This document shows, piece after piece, positions 31,972-45,428 of a stretch of DNA of 64,000 bases. The position numbers were made by a program, and so were the translations under genes. Where the stretch lies: positions 62,001 to 126,000 of the forward strand of contig JAPEVF010000002.1 of assembly GCA_029747585.1 (NCBI GenBank), written 5' to 3'. This DNA is from Pleurotus djamor (taxonomy: Eukaryota > Basidiomycota > Agaricomycetes > Agaricales > Pleurotaceae). Numbering within the stretch: position 1 is the first letter of the stretch; each line of letters opens with the position of its first letter. Below the pieces are notes generated by a model, which was not told the origin of the DNA, made no database searches, and was given only the letters and a program-made list of their open reading frames with translations.

Positions 31972-34279
31972 ATGTACTTTCGTGTCAGTCTGATTCGAAT
32001 CGGACGCGTCAGCCAAAACCGCCATGGCATCCCAATCTTCCCGACGACGCCGTTTTATGGCAAGAGGCTCCCTAGGACGAGATTTCTGCACGTCGAGGCA
32101 GCCAATGTACATACACCCAAGCTTCAGGAGCTTGTGCAGTCACTGAACGCTGCATCAACCTCACAGAATATCAAGGACATCCACCAGTCTTACATGGCCT
32201 TGTTGAAACAATCGAAACTCGTGGCGGAGACTTGTCCAGACGATACAACGTCCTCATCTCTCACGGAAGAGGCATTTACGGATATGTTGAATGTGCTTGG
32301 AACCTCTGGAAGGCCCGCCGACGTGAAGATGATTACAAAGGTTGCAAACGAAATGACTTCCGTCTTCGGGGTGGAACTTACCATGTCCGTGCATGATACC
32401 ATCCTCCGCGCTTTCATTCGGAACGGTCACGTTAACGCTGCCTGCAACTGGCTACAAACTATGCCTCAGAAGCCTGGCCATCATACGCCCACGCGAGCAC
32501 AATGGCATCTATTCCTGGAAAATATCGTCAATGGGACCCTCGTCGAGTCCTTCAAATATCTTCGTAACGTTGTCAAAACCCGGATGCGTGCTTCGGGATG
32601 TCGTCCCAGCAATGAAACGTACAAGATACTCATCCGAGGTCGATGGGCTTCCTACACAGACCTTCCGCACTGCATCGTTTTCAAGAGTATCGTCGACGAC
32701 ATCAAGGCGGAAGATCTTCCTTTCGACGCTTCGATCCCTGCTCTGCTTTACACCAACTACGCTGAAAGAGGCTTCCCTGTATACGCTATGGAGATAGAAC
32801 GCTATTACCATGAGCAATTCCCTGATAGACCCTCTTCTCTCGAGCACCAAGAACGTCGATGGGTCGAGTGGCTTGCTGATACCGCTCAATCTGACGGAAT
32901 CAAAGGAGCTATCAAAATCTTTCGTACTCTGGAGCAGGAGGGGTGTACATCTTCCCCCACCATTATTCGCTCCCTCCTGCGACATTCGAGGCACGTCAAG
33001 GACATCAAGGTCCTTGAGCAGGAACTAGGCATCCAGCCCAACATATCACTGTGGTCGATCGTCATCACCAACGTGTGTCGCACCGGGAATACGAGTGCAG
33101 CCATCAACATCTACAGGGAATGCAAAGCCGCCGGGTTTCTCCCTGATGCTGCTTTGGTCGGTCCTATCATCAGGGCCCTTTGCCAAACATCCCTCCCCCA
33201 ACCATCAGATGACTCCGTCAATCTGGCTCTGAGTATCTACGAGGAATTGGCGGCGGCTGTACCCCCTGATGCTGAGAACGGTCAGATCGCTGCGACGACT
33301 AAACACTCTGCAGGTCCCGACGCGGTCATCTATCAAACCCTTTTGCGCGCCCTAGCTACTTCCGTTGATGCCAAAGCCCAGTTCCCGAAAGCTTCGGCGC
33401 TGTTGGCTGACATGGAGAAGAGGAAGATCTCGTTGAATGACAGCATCGTTGCAACCTCTACTATCGTCCTTCTCATGCGGAACTCTGAGAACTTGGATCA
33501 GGCGTTTCATTTCTACAAGTCGTTATCCAGTTCCTTAGATGGCAAGGGCTATCCTATAGTCTTAAATGCATTCTGCAAGTTGTCGCTCGGCCCTGACGAC
33601 CATGTCCCTTCGCTCCCTCGTTACTTCGAAATGGTAAACGACATGCGCAGAGCGGGCCACAAAATGACACCCGAGGTCTACACCATCCTTCTTCGTCAAT
33701 TGGCCATCGTCGGCACCCGCCTCCAACGAGCAGATTCCGACCTCCCGATAGAAGTTCTCCCTAAACTCATCGCCACTGTTCGGCGCGTACACGATCATCT
33801 CACCCTCGACGCATCCTTATCCCCAGACGCCCACCTTCTCAACCAACTCATGGATACATATCAACGTCTAGGCTGTTTCGGGGATGCCTGCAGGGCCTGG
33901 GAGATGATGTATCTTTCTGGAAGATTCGACCATATCAGCGTTAGCATCATTCTCGATGCCTGCGGCCATGCTGGATCATGGCAAATTGCGAAGAGGGTGT
34001 GCACACAGTTANTCACGGGATAATTTTCTCTTCAACCAACATAATTGGAATACATGGTTGGAATGTCTGTGCCGCTTGGGGATGCTCAACCAGGCGGTGA
34101 AGGTGGCATGTTTGGAAATGGGTGTCGAGCAAGATGATGTTGCACCTGACGTTGATACGGCTCGGGTGCTCATATCTTTCGCCCGCAAGGCGAATGTCCA
34201 GACCGAAGTGTCTTCTCGGATCCAGCGTTACTTGCCAGAGTTATGGGAACAACTCCCAGATGATTTACGAACTCAGTAG
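31972..34279 (+). CDS. mitochondrial pentatricopeptide-repeat protein
   Basis: This is a single-exon gene of 768 residues once the N at 34012 is omitted. With the N kept, the frame stops at 34021-34023 just after VCTQL. Without it, the protein runs on through [20 protein letters not shown] to DDLRTQ. The N terminus is Arg-rich with no acids ([18 protein letters not shown]...RTRFLH), a typical mitochondrial presequence. The body is helical, with repeated PPR-like units such as [40 protein letters not shown] and [20 protein letters not shown]. It probably binds organellar RNA, for example in mitochondrial expression. The specific target cannot be told from the sequence. Confidence 0.85.
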
Positions 34280-34439
34280 ATATAGAGTCGGAAATGTAAA
34301 GCATCGCATAAAAGCCCAAATTGAAGAATATAGATGTGGTAGTAATACAGTGTAGTGCGTGGTTGAACATGCAGGAGCCTTCTAGAAAGTGTAAGGAGTG
34401 AAGAAAAACCTCTAGTGTCTAAAACGTCTATCATGATCT

Positions 34440-37400
34440 CTAAGCGTGAGCCAATTCTTCGACGGAGGGGCAATCGCACTGCAAAAGATACATCATCAGA
34501 GAAGGCGATGAACATGCTGGCGGATAACTCACGATGAGATTGAGGTCGCCGTAGGCTAGAAGGCGCGAAGTACCTATCAGCAAGGTACAGCACGATGAGG
34601 AAATGGGACCCACCATCATCAATACGCGAAACAGTTGGCCAGAACTTCTTTTCATGTAGCCAGGGCGCTGGGTACGCAGCGGTTTCACGGGAGTAGGGTC
34701 TACATCCATAATGAGAGACGAACCAGCAAACCAGCAGACTCGACTCACCTATTCCATTCGGCTTCAGGAAGTGCGATGACATGCGCTGGGTGCGGGGCGT
34801 TCTTAAGCAAGTTATTATCCTTAGGCTGCTTGCCATCAATGATGTCCTGAGCTTCTTGGCGAATTTGGATCATAGCATCACAGAATCTAAGGAGGATCAG
34901 ATGAGATCAGATGAGGGGAAGGGAAACCGATACTGGCGACGTACCGATCAATCTCTTCCAGTGTTTCAGATTCTGTTGGTTCGATAAGCATACAAGTCGA
35001 GATAGGCCAAGAGCAAGTAGGTGGATGGAAGCCGTAATCCTAGGTGAAAGCCCGATCAGTAACCGCAAAGGACACCAAAAGAGTTAGATATACCTGTAGA
35101 CGTTTGGCGAAGTCAGTAACCTTGAGGCCAGCAGCTTTATCAAATTCAGCCAGGTCGATGAGCAACTCATGGGCGACGCGGTTGTTGTTGTTCTTGTAGC
35201 GAAGACTGTAGTGACCAGATAGACGGTAAGCCATGTAATTGGCGTTGAGCAGAGCGATTCTGGAAGAATCAGCAAGGCCCTGGCCACCCAACATCTTGAT
35301 GTACGCCCAGGAAATGAGATGGATGGAAGAACTGCCAAAGGGTGCCGCTGAGACTGCATTGATGGCTTGGCTATTGGCCTCCGCTGATAAGTAGGGGTGG
35401 GTGGGTAGGAAAGGCGCGAGATGCTCGGCAACACAGATAGGGCTAAATGAAGGTTAAGATGATGATCTCTCCACAGCGTGGATTAACTCACCCTACACCA
35501 GGGCCTCCTCCTCCATGGGGACTGTAAGGCAAAAGTAAGTTTGCGCGAACATCATACGAAGCTTGATGAAACATACATGGCGAATGTCTTGTGGAGATTC
35601 ATGTGGCAAACATCACCACCGCACTTAGCAGGGTTGGTGGAACCGATTTGAGCGTTGAGATTAGCACCGTCGAGATAGACCTGGCCGCCGTTGTCATGGA
35701 TGATTTTACATGCCTAGAAGATGGTCAGGGTAAAATTACAACGAAGAAGCGATAAGTATCTTACCTCCTGGACACCATCTTCGAAAACTCCGAAAGTCGA
35801 CGGGTAGGTGATCTATTTCGAGGATGAGAACGGAAGAGTATATGAGTGCTAACGATACCCACCATGAACGCGGCGAGTTGGTCCTTGTGCTTCTCAGCCT
35901 TCTCCTTGAGGTCCTTGAGGTCGAGGCTACCATCTGCAAGCGCCTTGACGGGAACGACCTTGAGACCGGCCATTACAGCGGACTGAAACACGCTTAACAT
36001 GGAGAACCGCACCCAAAGGGAGTCAATGACCACTTACTGCAGGATTTGTTCCGTGGGCGCTAAGTGGGATCAAGCAAATATCTCGATGGCCTTCACCCCT
36101 CGATTCGTGGTAAGCCCGGATGACACAGAGACCAGCATATTCGCCAGCAGCGCCCGAATTGGGCTGCAACGAAGCGGCGTGGAAACCAGTAATCCTGCAA
36201 AGATCCTCCTCAAGTTCCTAACAAGAGAGTCAGCCAAGGCTGAAAGCGCTGGAATAGAAGAAAAGGATCACCTTGATAATTGTAAGATAACCTTCAACCT
36301 GTTCGGCGGGAGCGAAGGGATGGACGGAACTGAATTCGGGCCAGGTCAAGGGTATCATACTACTTGTGCTGTTCAGCTTCATGGTGCAGCTGCCGAGGGG
36401 GATCATGCTATGGACGAGACCGATATCCTTAGAGGCCAAGTGGTTGATGTATCGAAGCATTTCGGTTTCCGAGTGATGTTTGTTGAAGACAGGGTGGGGG
36501 AGGAATTCCGATGTGCGACGCAAGCTGGATGCAATGGCCACCCGTTCAGGAAGAACGAGTCTGGAGCGATCGACGACGGGTGCAGATACGGCGCTAGCAA
36601 AGACATTGATGATCGAAAGGAGATCAATGGGACCAACGCTTTCGTCGAGTGTGACTCCAACATGAGTATCGTCGACCTGACGAAGGTTGATATTTGCTGC
36701 CATAGCTGTCGCGTGTACAACGTCCGCTGTTCCAGTAGCCGCCGAGACATCCAACGTAAGAGTGTCGAAAAATTCAGCGTTGACCGACTTGAAACCCAAT
36801 CCTTCAACTGCAGTTTTCAGGACTTGGGTTAATCCGTGAATCCTTTCGGCAACGCGCTTAAGACCTTCCGGACCATGATAGACAGCATACATCGCAGCCA
36901 TGTTGGCAAGAAGGGCTTGACTAGTACAAATGTTGCTAGTCGCCTTCTCCCGTCTAATATGCTGCTCGCGTGCTAAATACGATCACGTGAGTTATATAAA
37001 AGAGGACGTCAGGGGTAACCGCTTACTTTGAAGAGCCAAGCGATAAGCGGGACGTCCACTGGCATCACGACTACGTCCAATCAGACGTCCCGGCATCTTT
37101 CGCTTCAGCTTGTCTGTCACCGCGAAGAACGCAGCATGAGGCCCACCATAGCCAGCAGGTACACCAAAACGAGCCGAGTTGCCCAAGACCACATCAGCTC
37201 CCCACTCTCCAGGAGGCTTGATCATGGTCAAGGCCAGCAGATCAGTTGCGCATATAACGAGTCCACCGGCGGAATGGACAGAATCGGCCAGAGCGCTGTA
37301 GTCCTTGATGGTTCCATCAACATCAGGATACTGCACAAGAACACCACAAAGATCTGAGCGAAGGGCCGTGTCGGAAACAATGCGTTCAACGTTCCCAGTG

Positions 37401-38191
37401 ACGATATTGATACCGAAACCCTTGGCACGCGTTCGAAGGACAGCCAATGTTTGCGGAGAAACCCCTGAATCAACGAAGAAAGACCGTTTCTTGTGATTAG
37501 AGTTCACATAGGCCATGACCATGCCTTCTGCAGCCGCAGTAGCTTCGTCCAATAAGGATGCGTTCGCGATATCCATTGACGTGAGAGACATAACCATAGT
37601 CTGGAAATTGACAAGGGATTCCAGACGTCCTGGGCAGAAGTTTAATGACGCCCTAACGAATATAGTTATTACGGCAAACCTTGGGCGACTTCGGGTTGAT
37701 ATGGAGTGTACGGCGTGTACCATTGGGGGTTTTCCATGACCTAACGAACACTATTCATAGGTGACTCCACAAAAATTTCCCCCAGGACTCACGTTTCGCA
37801 AGACAACTGGAGGAACGACCGCATTGTGATAGCCCATACCTATGTAACTCTTGAATTTTTCATTCTTCGCGCCGAGAGCCTGTGCTCGACGGTGAAGCTC
37901 GGATTCACTGAGGGGTGGAATTGTCGAGTTGTTGACGGTGTCTGAGACGCGAATTTGGTCGGGGACGGTATCCGCGATGAAGGCATCAAAAGAGTCGTAG
38001 TTGAGCTTGGACAGCATATAAGACGTCTCGCGATCATCCGGACCAATATGTCTCTCTGGAAAGGTATCCAGAGGCGCGAAGAGCGACGACAGGGGTTTGA
38101 GGGTAGCGAAACGACGCGTCGGGCATCGCACAGGACGATGTCGGACACCAGCAACGATCCTGAGGCCCACAGACCACCGAAGAGAGGACAT
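34440..38191 (-). CDS. GCV2: glycine dehydrogenase (decarboxylating), P-protein of the glycine cleavage system
   Basis: About twelve or more exons splice to a full-length, roughly 1000-residue P-protein. It begins [19 protein letters not shown], a mitochondrial presequence, and the mature part starts near [15 protein letters not shown]. Conserved blocks include [73 protein letters not shown] and [10 protein letters not shown]. The PLP lysine lies in [19 protein letters not shown] (about 35540-35630). The C terminus reads [20 protein letters not shown] with the stop at 34442-34440. It decarboxylates glycine and passes the aminomethyl group to H-protein in mitochondria, feeding one-carbon metabolism. 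It is convergent with the PPR gene. Confidence 0.95.
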
Positions 38192-38539
38192 GGTGGTGGT
38201 TGAGGAGAAGAGGTAATGGAGTCTCGGATAAGAGTAATAAAACGAAAACTCGAGTTAGGGTCAGAAAAGTTCACCGAGCCATTCACCGAGTAAATTTGCT
38301 TATCGGAGGCCAGATTGGGCCTTTGCGGGGAGAACTCTGTCTCACATCCAGGCGCTATTGTGCTCGATTGGGCAGAAACTTCAAGTTGGTATATTTGCAG
38401 AGTACATCGCGCGTTTTCTGGGACATGGCCGTCGAGGAAATGGGTCTGAGCGCCTCTGCGACTCGTCCATCGCCCAAAATGGACACGAAAAACTTTTTCA
38501 CTGGCTCGGAGCAACGGCATCCCGTCTTCCCCACGCCCC

Positions 38540-41100
38540 TCATGGCATCAAGGACATTCCATCCGCGTATGCATACCGGGCAAATGAAACTATATCTTCC
38601 AGGTGTTTTCTGTAAAAACATGTCAGTTACATGGTCTAGAGTATGGACTAGAACATACGAGGGTTCCTCTGCCTCTACCTCAGTCGCCCCGTAAATGCCA
38701 TCACGGTTGACTTCGTTGGCAACAACGCTGAGGGCGGCCTTTGCTGTCCGAGCAGAAGCTTCCTGGATCTTCATTTCATAGTAGGCCAGAGTTTCTAACA
38801 CGTTTTCGAGCTTGTTTACAGGCGATATTAGTGGATTCGATCCACGGCGCCTGAAAGACGGGCTTTGCGGAAGCACAAGCGTTTCCAAGAGTGCGGTGAG
38901 CTTGCGGAACGTAGAGGCTGATCTGACCAACTCGTACTGGCGGGATTAACGCTTAATTCCATAAGTATATCTGTGATGTGCACTCACAACCAGTTCGTTG
39001 ATTAAACGAGGCGATGGAAGATATTTATCCGCAACACTCACGCCAAGAAAGACGCAATCAATCGTCTTCATAGCCGTCAAGCATAAGCCCCAATTGAGAA
39101 TAAACATTCGGTGAGCTTACTTACCTCCCGAACAAGTCGCTCCACGCCCCCAGTCGTAGCTAAACTGTTCTGCCTTGTGACGAGAAAGTCTAACAAGCTA
39201 CAAAGAGCTTTCCAGAGTTCGCCCCAATGATACTCTGATCAGGACATCATTGATATCAGTTCGGGATGAATGAGTGAACGATCAGGACACACCTAGACGA
39301 CAGCGTTCCTTCTGAAGAAACCATATCACCTTATGGCATACACGGACGCAGATTCTTCGTAGATAATCAATCGAGAAACCGAGGAAATCACGAAGAAAAC
39401 CACAAACAAGTATGAGGATGTTTCCAAGTTCATGTGTAGATTATGGCGAAGCCATATCGTACAACAATCCAGGAGTGCGCAAAGCACCGGCGTTGGTGGT
39501 TTCAACAGTGGCAAGGGTGGTTGTCTCTACGGGAATTGAAATGACGAACGTCGAAGGCCAGATAAACGACTCACCTGACGGCACAATCTGATAGTTCGAT
39601 CCGTTGGTTCGCTCAAGGCCTTGAGTATCTCGTAGTTCTCTGCAAATGCCAGAAGAGTATTGAGAGCAAGATTCGCATAAGCAATAGCTCTGGGAGACGC
39701 CACGGAAGAAGCATGCGTGAACAGGTACGAAGATAACGCGAGGATAGTCAATGGAGGGCACCCAGTCACAGGCCTGCTCGATGTATCTTGGGGAGGCGGA
39801 GGAGGCGACAAACATTCCAAGAACACGGATACGAACGTTCCATTTGATTTGATAAACTCGAAGACGAGGAGAAGCACTGCTGCGGCTTCGATCGGTCTGT
39901 AAAACGATCAAACAAACATCTTGTGCGAAAGGGAACTTCTTACTGAGTTTCGAAGAGCTTTCGTGGGCTCTCAGCGGGTTTCAATGTCAACGCTCTATCC
40001 GGTCTCAGTGAAGTGACCATAGACGCCAGAGCAGTCGTCAAAGTCTGAGGAGATGGCGAGTCGTTGGAGATAACCTGGTACGCTCTACTTCATTAACCTT
40101 CGGCGGAGAAGGAGACTGGACGAACCAACTTACTTGATAGCAGCTTCAAGCGCAAAATTAACGGACCAAAGTATTTGCTTCATCAGTTTGGTATCGCCGG
40201 TCTGACGGATATGTTGAAGATACAGGTTGAGATTTGCTGCATCGGATTTATGATAGTTCGCTAGTAGTGCTAAGAGCAGTGAAGCTTCGAAGGTAAATTT
40301 CTCGGTATCGGGGGACTTGATGAACTACAAGCAAACTATTATAAGCAACGGAACGATGAGGATTCTTGGAAGAGTCAAGACTGACCGTTGATATGGCAGG
40401 GAAAAGATCGCGTCGTAAGAAGTAAGCACCAGGGCTTAATTGACCAACACCGCAAACATAGATGAGTGCAGCTTGCAGAATACCATGCCTGACGGAAGCT
40501 ATAGTGATAGCACATGAGCTACACCGATGATCTAGTAGCATCCTGCACTCACCAGACAATTCGGAATCCACCAATCCCTCGCGAATGATCGTCACAAATT
40601 TCTGGCGACAACTCAATAAGTGGATGTCCGCAGTGACCGACGAAGGAACATACAATGAAGAAGGTATCACTCCGCCCAACACCACCAGCCATGATCTCCA
40701 TGACTTCCAATCCCGAGGGAGTCTTACTGAACAGAGTTCTCAGCAGAATCTGTAGGGTCTCAAGACCTTGAGTAGAATGGATATGTCGTAGGCATTGTGA
40801 GTATAGGGTGTTGAATAATGACTACTAAACGGGTGGTCGATGAGTGTGGTGTATCAATGTCATGCATGAGTTGTGGCAATGGGGAGCGCGCACCTTTGAG
40901 ATGCCGAGATAGGCTGCCTTAGGAAGCTCGCTCAATTTCCGGGTGAGGTAACTTCGATCAACTTCAAGCGAGAAGAGTTGGTCGAAGAACACGTCTTCGG
41001 TGTTGCCGGGGGCGATCTGCACATACGTAGAGCCACCGAACAGCTTGTCATACCAAAGCACGAATTTCGAGCCCGAGGATGGCCTCCTGGAGTTCAGCAT
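38540..41100 (-). CDS. armadillo-like helical protein of the ARMH3/C10orf76 (DUF1741) family
   Basis: About twelve exons splice in frame from MLNSRRPSSGSKFVLWYDKL to ...VSFARYAYADGMSLMP (TGA 38542-38540). Diagnostic stretches lie in the C-terminal third: YHWGELWKALCSLLDFLVTR, TIDCVFLGVSVADKYLPSPR and LINELVYELVRSASTFRKL, followed by coiled sequence with LAYYEMKIQEASARTAKAAL. These parallel the ARMH3 segments around the WTALINLLKFLL and FLPTPSSYDELYYEIIR motifs. The middle is alpha-solenoid (TLFSKTPSGLEVMEIMAGGV; FEASLLLALLANYHKSDAAN). The animal protein works with PI4KB at the Golgi; a similar role here is inference. The junction after LGISK is ambiguous by a few residues. It lies between RSC9-like and glycine dehydrogenase, all on one strand. 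Confidence 0.72.
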
Positions 41101-41205
41101 AGACTGCAGAGAAGTGGGAGTGCCAAGCGCTAATTTACAACTACGACACGTATGAACACGAAATACAAATTCGGTGGTGAACTGTCCAAAAACAACGAGC
41201 GATCA

Positions 41206-43213
41206 TCATGGAACAGGCAGGGTAGCATCAACCATTTCGGTAATCCACGACATAAGGGACTCATCTCGCAGATGTACGCCTTCCAGTAGCTTGCGAACGC
41301 CGAGAAAGGCCTTCCTTCCTTTTCTCCCAGCCTCCTGCTCGACATCTCCCGATATTGATTCGCGCTCTCCGTCTTGTTCGATCTCTTCAACAACGCCTGG
41401 GAAGCCAAAGTGGTCTGCGTCTGGCCGAGGCGCCTCTTCTGTCGCTGAGAAGGAGGCTCTGAACAAGGCGCGGATACACAAGAGCGCAGTCAATGACGTT
41501 GAGGAGGGGTCGGACCGAGGGACTTGATAGGTGATAACTGTTTGACGGGGTGGTGGAGGGGGACGACTCGTGGGATGGGCCATCGGGTGTGGGGATGATG
41601 GCGAGGGTAGCGTGATGGTTTCGCTTTGCGACGGATGTTTGGGCGGAGGTTGTGAGCTAGCCAAGTGGGTAAGAATATGGGCTCGAAGAAGTGGAGTGGG
41701 CATCGATTCCTGAGTGCATTTGGACCAGAGGCACGGTGAAGCATCCACGGTTTTGAGGTGCTCGAGAAGGTGTTCATACAGCGCACTAGGTGAAAGGAAC
41801 CCAGGCTCTTGACACTGGCAACGATCCCAGCGACATTTGAACCGTTCTGAGACGACTGTGTCCTTCCTTCGATCGACGCCTCGCACAACGAATCTGGGAG
41901 TCGGACCTTGCAAAACCATGGCCTGAGCCTGAGGGAAGACAAAGTTCACATTTTTAATCACATCTGATGCAACAAGGAGGGGAAAGCGGTCCTGATATTG
42001 CATAAAGATGTCTTTATATAAATTCCAGAATTCGACTTGGGTGAGCTCGCCGTCTGCTTTGGTGACAAACATGGTTTTCATCCTGTTAGGGATGAGCTCA
42101 AAGGGGGGTTGGTTATGGATGCGGAACACTGACCATTCGTAACATCTTTGAGGCTCAGGCATTTCCAAAAGGGAGTTCAACTCTTCTTTGGTGAGTTCAT
42201 GGTTCCGAGTAACGATGGTCGTAGACGGCGTGGTGTGGACAGCACCACTAATATCTTGCTGAATTGTCTCTTCCTCCTGATCCATGAGTAAGAGTACGAC
42301 CAAGAGCTTGAGGATGCGGGAAACATCAGGTCGCAATAGGAAGGATGTTGCCATTTTCACGTTCGATAAGTGCGCGAAGAGATAGTTGACAGATGCAGCA
42401 ACCAATTCAGGATCATGTTGAAAGAGTGGCAAAACGAGAACAGCCGCATCAAGAGCTGGCGCAGTGGGATTGAGTTGGGACACATTGTGGGGGTTGCACA
42501 GAACACACTCCAAGGCAGCGAAGCCGTTGATTATTATAGAACGATTGTGGGACTGTGCGACGATTTGGTTGAGTCGAGGGACTGGATTCCGTGTGCGACA
42601 CACAGAGGAAAGCACAATTTTAGGGCCGATGGCCTGTAAGAGTTCGATAGCATACAAGACAAATTCTTGGTGCGCGTCGTAGCGTGCATCGAGAGTGTCG
42701 AGTATCAGGGATATCAATGGGAGCGTCGATGGATAGGCCGCTAGTATTTCTGCGTTGACCTCCACCGTACATGCAGACTTTAGCACCAACAACGCCTCAA
42801 GAGAGCACTGCCGTTTTTGGTTCGCCGTGGGATCTGGCGCAAAAATTCCATCGTTAGCATCGTGCAGTCCTGTGGAAGGATACCATTCGGCCCATTCGAA
42901 CAAAGCTTCCAAAAGGCCCGGGACTCCATCGAGCCGAAATTGGTCTTTGATACCGAGACGACAGAGTCTATCCATAGCCCATCCAGATTCTTTTATTATG
43001 CCAGATTTGAGAGAGAGCACGATCCTGTTGCTTGCGGTTGAGTCATAATACCAGCCTGAACGAAAAAGATATGAATTCGCGACGCATCTCGCATCAGCAA
43101 GGAAACGCACGTTCATGGTCATCAGTAAGAATAGGGACGGATTGCGCGGATTGCACACGAGAGACCTGGGGCAACCTGTAGTACGATGGTTGCACCGAGA
43201 CGGGACGAGACAT
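41206..43213 (-). CDS. RSC9: RSC9-like chromatin-remodelling subunit (RFX-type and C2H2 zinc finger)
   Basis: Exon 1 (43213-43111) reads MSRPVSVQPSYYRLPQVSRV... and joins through a 55-nt intron to one long exon (43055-41206), total 650 residues. The joined sequence RWYYDSTASNRIVLSLKSG is the RSC9 N-terminal signature and is followed by an armadillo-like helical region. An RFX-type winged-helix region reads VEFWNLYKDIFMQYQDRFP and ASDVIKNVNFVFPQAQAMV. One C2H2-like finger follows (FKCRWDRCQCQEPGFL...LYEHLLEHL), then a second Cys pair in SPCLWSKCTQE...RAHILTHL. There is no ARID domain. The protein should be a nuclear subunit of RSC/SWI-SNF-type remodellers. The ATG at 43158 lies in another frame and is not used. 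Confidence 0.85.
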
Positions 43214-43352
43214 GGTTGGGGAAGAAAGAGAGGTGTGGCTGATGCTCGAGAGTCAGGACGCGTTCGCTTCTTGTCACGCGATCTACAAACGCCTTCAGGT
43301 TCAGGGGCTGGTGTGATATCTCATATCCCAGTTACTAGTTACTTGTGTCGAG

Positions 43353-45375
43353 CTACATTGCCAATGATGGAACATACTCGTCATCATCCGGATATATACT
43401 ACGAGCGAATGGGCTGAGACGCAGTCGGAGGTCGCCTGACTCAGTATAGAAGGCATATTCGAAGTAGAGGCCAAAATCACCGTAGGACTCCATCAGCTGT
43501 TGCAGCAACGTTGCATGAGGCTTGCGAACTAGGCTTATATTTTCTTCAGCCACACCTGGATTCGTCAATTCTCTCGCAGCTACGCGATTGAGCGTGTTGC
43601 TGAGCAAACTCACTCATCATAGACCAGCCAGAGTTCCGGTCCCCCAACCGTATAGAACGATAGAAAGGTTGATTCTTTCCCCTTGAAAGCTGAGATACGC
43701 CGTTCCGATCGATCCATTGCTGAGAGGCCGTGCAAGTGGGCTATACATTGGCGAAATTAGACAATGCATCGGTATACGAAACCAATGGAAGTACGCACGT
43801 CCCAGCCAACGATGCACGCTGTATAGTCATGATGCTTGTGTAGGAAAAACATCCCCACAGAGTAGCGAACATGAGGAAAAGAGACCCTCGAGCGGATATT
43901 GGTGCGCATTTGGCTGAAGAGATCCTGTGACAATTGATAAGCAGAACAGAGTAGTTGGCGGGTGTTGGGTTGTCGGATTAGCTCCGCTAGCTTTGGCAAA
44001 ATGACATATGAATCCAGCGGATGAGGAGACGATCCATCTTGAAGGAGGAAGTGAACTAGGCCAGGTTCACCTGTGAGAGCGATGGCAAGGAATGAAGCTG
44101 TGTCCATGGCGGATTGGCTAGAGATTTGGGAAACTGGATGCATTCGATGGGAGTTGTATATATTGCGTGAGGCTCGAATGAGCATGTCAGCATTCCTTCT
44201 GGATAGCCTGGATAGACTGATTTCTGGTTGACCATCAAGTACAAGAGGCCAGCCCACAAGGTGATCTTCATTGACATCCAAGACTGCACTTTCGCTAGGG
44301 CCATAGACGTTCACATAGATAGATTCACCATCTTGTTCATTGAAAACGCAGGCTATGACGATTCCAGGAAAGTTGACTGGGTGGGCTGAAAGGCCTAGCC
44401 GAGTTGCAATGGAGACAAAGACGTGAACAAGGGATATTGGAATTGTATGTTTATGAGTTGATAGATAGGCATGAGGGAAGTTGTTGAGGATCTCAGAAAA
44501 AAGCGAGGCTAGAATCATTAAATAAGAAATGCTGTCAATACTGATCAATTCGCTGAATCTATGAAACGCACGGTCAACTGTCCCAAACCCCTGCGCGTGC
44601 ATGAAGCGACATATATGGACACATACGCTACGCAGGGCTGGAGTCGTCATCTTGTTGGAGATGTCTACACTGGCGGACTTAAGGTAATTGCGACACAGAG
44701 ATGCAAGGTCGCCGAACTGGGCAGCCAACTTCCAAGACGGATTCAGCTTGGAATGATCGTCGTAATGGACAAAGTTGAGCTCACTGTATATGGAGACTCT
44801 CCCATAAACATCGAAAGAATATTATGGCTCTCTTCGAACGACACCTCTGGTGAGTGACGTGCAACCTCTGCTAGTAAGTGGGTACCGTGGGTTCGAGTGA
44901 TGGTGCGGAGGAAGCCTTTCGCCCAATATTGGTACGCCGACGACTTCATCGTACACGGTAGTTCACTACCAGTAGTCATCGAGACTATGTCAATAGCATG
45001 GTACTGAGCCTCTAGCTCGATGGCATCCCAGACGTCGAAATTGAACGGAACAATTGACCTGAGGTTCTCCCATTGAATACTCCCTGCCACCAAGTCGGCA
45101 AGATGCCTCAAGGCTCGACGATCCTTTCGACGTCTCTCAGAATAATCAAGCTTCCAATTGAAACTAGGCTCCAAGATGGCGGGTAAGGGCGGGTGGGTGT
45201 AGCGTGTCCGGTAATGGGCTTCCCATATTGAGGACATCGAAGCGGCTCGATTTAATAGCACACTCGACTGAAGACAGGCCACAAGCGTTTGAGTACTAAC
45301 ATCGTCGTGTGGAACTCTGGACGGAGGGAGATACTGGAGAATGTGGACGTAGACATCGAAGTGAAGGAAAGGCAT
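43353..45375 (-). CDS. FBXO21-like F-box protein with SirB1 and YccV (hemimethylated-DNA-binding-like) domains
   Basis: Four exons splice in frame. The protein opens with an F-box (LHFDVYVHILQYLPPSR..., residues about 4-45), continues through a helical part (RRALRHLADLVAGSIQWENL), and then a SirB1/transglutaminase-like region with RLGLSAHPVNFPGIVIACVF and VLDVNEDHLVGW. The C-terminal YccV-like domain reads VRYSVGMFFLHKHHDYTACI, then VGWDPTCTASQQWIDR and SVAEENISLV (stop 43355-43353). This F-box, SirB1, YccV order is that of FBXO21, an SCF ubiquitin-ligase substrate receptor. It should bind Skp1 and recruit an unknown substrate. An in-frame ATG at 45405 would add ten residues. It is 54 bases from the stop of the next acyltransferase gene. 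Confidence 0.82.
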
Positions 45376-45428
45376 CGTGTATGTGGGTATCAAATAAATT
45401 AACAAGCGCTCATATCATAGCCCCTGGC

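Noticed and set aside
38355..38539. Extension of the ARMH3-like frame by a Cys-containing tail (CPVCIRGWNVLDAMRG...)
   Set aside because: This comes from reading through an intron. With GTATGT...TTTACAG removed the protein ends at the TGA 38542-38540 in a helical tail like that of its homologues.
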